This document shows, piece by piece, positions 60,791 to 64,000 of a DNA stretch of 64,000 bases. Positions within the stretch are counted from its first letter, which is position 1. Every line of letters begins with the position of its first letter. The notes beneath the pieces are model-generated. The model made no database searches. It was not told the DNA's origin and saw nothing but the letters and a program-made list of their open reading frames with translations. This DNA comes from Ooceraea biroi (taxonomy: Eukaryota > Arthropoda > Insecta > Hymenoptera > Formicidae), in NCBI RefSeq assembly GCF_003672135.1, contig NC_039514.1:10095787-10159786 (forward strand), given 5' to 3'. The translations under genes and the position numbers were made by a program.

Positions 60791-61979
60791 AAGAAGGAAA
60801 GGGTTGCTATCCAATCGCGGGAGGACTCGCGAGAAGTGTCTTGCGGGAAGAAAAGAGAGAGAGAGTTCAGTTAATGGGATCGTCTTGGATCGTTGTATGT
60901 TTTTTCCTCGCCTCGGTCCCCGGGCTCTCGTATCCTCGACTCTCCCGGTTTCCTTTGCCACAGCGGCGTTCTGGGAGCGAGAGAGGACTCTCGGGGGGGT
61001 TAACCCCGACGACAACACCCAATGAACGACCGCAGAAAAACTCAAGCAATTTGAGTCTCCCCGTTGCTTATTACCAATCGCCTCGTCAGTCACAAATTGG
61101 CTTGGTGGGACCGGTGTGCGCGGACCTTTGCGGACTCTCGGCAGGACCTCATCCCCCTGTGTCCCTCCCGTGCCCCGGTACCGGTCCCCGTCGCTTCCAC
61201 GTTTCGGTACCACCCAGCCACGCACACACGCGTGCACACACGAGGCCGCATTTGCAAGTGAGATTGAGCACGGCCAGGTTGACGAGAGACGTTCGCACGT
61301 TCCTCCCTAGCCTGCCTCCCTCCCGCCCCGTCCTCCGCGTCGCGCGAGACGATCGCCGGAAGAGAACAGGGTATCCCTTTATGATGTGGGTTTTTTCTCT
61401 TCTCGGGCGCGTCGACTCGTTACGAAAATTCGACTGCCGAAGGGCGTCCGCGCGCGTGGACGGTCCTGCAGCCCCCCGTCGTGGCTACGATCGAGAGACC
61501 GGGGCACTCGATCGTAAAAATTCATTATCGCGCGAGTTTCTCGCGGTTCCCCTCAACATCCTAGTCTTCTCACCCAGCGTGAAATCAGTTCGATCATACC
61601 TCGCGTAAAATCGTCGGCGCGAATCCGCCGCGATGGAAAATGACGATAGCGGGAAAAGCGCGGATAAGTGCGAGTTGCTGCGTGCCGAATGTTGCGCCGT
61701 TTCACCCACTGACCCAGATACGCCACGCGGATTATTGACGGGCGACCGGTCGGGAGTGTCGAGCGCGCGAGTGTCAAGTTCGAGCGAGTGCGAGCGCGCG
61801 GCCTGCGTCTCGCGGCGGCAGTTTATCACGCTGGGGCCGGTACCGGCAGGACGACAAACCGGCGATTGCCCAACTTATTATTGGTTATTGATCGGTTATT
61901 TATTCAAATGAATGCAGATTACCGTGGCGGGTTTTCAATGCTCGGCCGGTTAGCGGGCGCAATGAATAAATTGCTACCG

Positions 61980-61992
61980 GGCGCGCGCGCGC
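61980..61992. repeat. GC dinucleotide run
   Basis: GGCGCGCGCGCGC; Z-DNA potential. Confidence 0.8.
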
Positions 61993-62187
61993 CGGTACTT
62001 AGCGTCGCGCTCCTTCAAGGTCCGCTCGCTCTGCTCAATAATACCGGGCGCAATAACGTGAATCATTTCGATGCTTCGTCTGATGCGTCCTTTTTTCCCC
62101 GGCAATTATACATCCAGTGGCGTCGTCAGTTTTTTCTTCTTTAACTGCGGTAATACGCGTCGTTTTCAGACAAATTCGTAGGGACGT

Positions 62188-62203
62188 GTAATTACGTAAT
62201 TAC
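62188..62203. promoter_or_regulatory. 16-bp perfect palindrome with PAR-bZIP and homeodomain cores
   Basis: GTAATTACGTAATTAC is its own reverse complement. The centre ATTACGTAAT matches the consensus of PAR-bZIP factors (vrille/Pdp1 class in insects), and both flanks contain TAATTA homeodomain cores. Binding is inferred from motif only. Confidence 0.35.
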
Positions 62204-62389
62204 GAGCGACGTGGTTGCAATGTGCGACCGACCTAATGTGAAATACAGTCGATCGTGGTAACAAGAACACAGCGATGCCCGAAAATTACGGGGATTCCGC
62301 GTCGCCAGATGACGCGCCGAGTTAAGAGCTCGCGTAACCACATGTTGCCCCCCGATTTTGCTTGAAACCATAAACGTATCCGAGCTTCT

Positions 62390-62411
62390 CCCAATTTGTT
62401 CCCAAATTGGG
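62390..62411. repeat. Perfect 9-bp hairpin
   Basis: CCCAATTTG and CAAATTGGG flank TTCC. Confidence 0.5.
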
Positions 62412-63120
62412 TCGTCTCTCGCTGTCGCTCATCGCCCAATGTGTGGTACGAAGAGGCATATATTTCCCTATTAACAATGCGGTCAAGACAAACGCAGACG
62501 CATGCATCGACTGATGACTCGATTCTTTTCGTAAATTTCATGAATCTTCCAACGACCTCGCCTGTCCCCATTCCCGCGCAACTTCATCTTCGCATAAACA
62601 GTCGTGAGACACGGTGCCCCGGCTCGGAGGGCCCCATCGCCGCCGCCGTTGTCGTCATCGTCGTCGTCCCACACAGTTGCGCGCCGCGGCGACGGTGAGG
62701 TGCGAATCCTCGTGCCCTCAAAAGGCCCATTCCTCATCCACCGCCGCCTTCGGATCGTCCTGACCGTCTCTCTTGCGCCGTCCCCCTCGCCGCCGCGGAT
62801 GAGATACCTCGTACCCGAAGAGCGCCGCCGATGTGCATCCCACGCGCATGAATTAAAGGCCGCGCTCTCGGCTGGTTAGTCTTGATTTATCCCCGAGCAT
62901 CGGTCTTCCCTCTTCTTTTGTTTCGTCGCTTCTCTCCCGGGCTCCCGACCTCCCTTCCTCCTCCTCCGCCGAGCTCCGTTCTCGCCCCCCTCATCCACAA
63001 CCGTCACGCGGCGCTCTCGGTGCACCTACGAGGAGATGCCTTCTTCAATCCCACCTCCTGCCCCCTCGTCCTTCGTTTCTCCTCATTCTCCATCGTCTTT
63101 GGTCTCCTTAGTCTCTCTTT

Positions 63121-63136
63121 CTCTCTCTCTCTCTCT
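63121..63136 (+). repeat. (CT)8 microsatellite
   Basis: Eight CT units in a longer pyrimidine tract. Confidence 0.85.
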
Positions 63137-63910
63137 TTCTGTCTCTCCTCGCGCCCCGCCGTTGCCCCCCTCGGTAATAATCCTGCGAGAACTCGGGGGC
63201 CGGCGGTCCCTTAACAAATGCGCTGTTTTCAGTGCGCCGTGAGGCGCGCGCAGTCATCCTGTGGGACCTCACGACGTGGCGGCCCATTAGTTTAACCGGG
63301 AAACGTGATGGAAAGGTTGCCTGCGTGGCCGGCATAACGCCCGGCTAACAAACATTGTTGTGACTTTCACGGGGTGAAACCGGGTATCCGTCATCTCGCC
63401 GATCTCGCTCGGCCGCTTCTTCTTCTTCTTCACCTTCTCCTCCTCCTCCGGTACTCCCTCGCCCTTGCCCCCGGTACCAGCGTTCCTCTTCGCGCGCATC
63501 ACCCGCGCTCCTCCAGCACTTCTCCTCCTCCTGCTTTCGGACTTCCACAATCACCGACGCATTGTCGAGCCGAGAGATCGGCCGCTACAGGCCGAGAGTT
63601 ATGCGTCGGGATGACTACGCCTCCTCGAGTACCCCTTGCAGGTCGCTCCCGGTGCCGGTAACAGCGATGTAACCCTTGTTCCCGAGGTAGTCCGAGTCCG
63701 CGAAGGAACGTACGCTCGTTCGGGGATCATTTGATGTGTCTCGGAACTCCTCGTTTACGAGAACGAAATTTCCTCACTTCCGAATAACGCTTCGATCCGA
63801 GTTTTACTTACTTCTTTATGAATTTTGGAAGTAAAAAGTAGACGCATAGTTCATGCAATCCGATTCCCTACGACTACTTGGATACTTTGAGTAATTGAGT
63901 TCTTGAGTAA

Positions 63911-63934
63911 ATTAATTATTGTATTAATTATTGT
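63911..63934 (+). repeat. Two-copy 12-bp tandem repeat
   Basis: ATTAATTATTGT is repeated perfectly and directly. Each copy holds a TTAATTA homeodomain-type core. AT-rich context close to the right edge. Confidence 0.8.
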
Positions 63935-64000
63935 ATTTGGTGAAAGTTATTGAACAAAATAAAGGATTTTTATGCGTACGATGAGCGCTTGAATTGGTAT

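Larger units (their letters stand above)
57001..64000. other. Non-coding stretch to the right edge
   Basis: No gene is recognised. GTC/ATC triplet tracts lie at 57079-57095 and 62644-62668, AT-rich islands at about 57640-57720, 58720-58960, 59690-59780, 60560-60710 and 63760-64000, and pyrimidine tracts at 60175-60215 and 62900-62990. The longest frame (60751-61608, 285 codons) is discussed as a finding. It is Pro/Ser/Arg-rich and partly encoded by CA repeats. Confidence 0.55.

Overview
This window looks like nuclear DNA of an insect, most likely a hymenopteran (ant or bee). CG dinucleotides are abundant almost everywhere. AT-rich islands of 100 to 300 bp alternate with CpG-rich DNA. Polypyrimidine and polypurine tracts and GA/CT microsatellites are very common. 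The only recognisable protein remnant is an insect mariner-type (IS630/Tc1/mariner superfamily) transposase. The species is inferred; nothing in the sequence names it. I found no prokaryotic feature, CRISPR array, rRNA gene or convincing tRNA gene.

I recognise no conserved protein-coding gene in the 64 kb. Most long open frames are Arg/Ser/Pro-rich or Lys/Glu/Arg-rich, overlap on both strands, and are what CpG-rich DNA and purine or pyrimidine tracts produce by chance. The simplest reading is a very long intron or a gene desert. Several splice-signal arrangements fit that reading. The best is a candidate recursive (ratchet) splice site on the minus strand at 30115-30150, with a CTAAT branch point, a pyrimidine tract and CAG directly joined to GTAAGC. 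A weaker plus-strand counterpart lies at 42374-42437.

The clearest structure is a transposon nest at 8827-10839. The outer element has 14-bp perfect terminal inverted repeats (CCCACGTAGAAATT). Each end carries an array of degenerate palindromic decamers of the CCAGTACTGG type. Inside it a 55-bp sequence is duplicated. One copy is intact; the other is interrupted by a 760-bp internally deleted mariner-family element with TIRs of about 150 bp and a TA duplication. The intact copy therefore shows the empty site within the same window. A second, unrelated MITE-like element of 188 bp lies at 50411-50598.

Two places look more coding-like than the background. In 48088-49121 a long plus-strand frame has a GTGAGT donor in phase with a TTGCCAG acceptor 233 nt downstream and a second open frame. 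In 51302-51603 a protein-like frame follows a pyrimidine tract and a stretch of about 110 nt without AG, and it ends at TAG with AATAAA three bases later. Neither resembles a family I know, and both stay low confidence. The remainder is unique non-coding DNA with microsatellites, G-quadruplex, Z-DNA and hairpin motifs and homeodomain-like sites, tiled region by region below.
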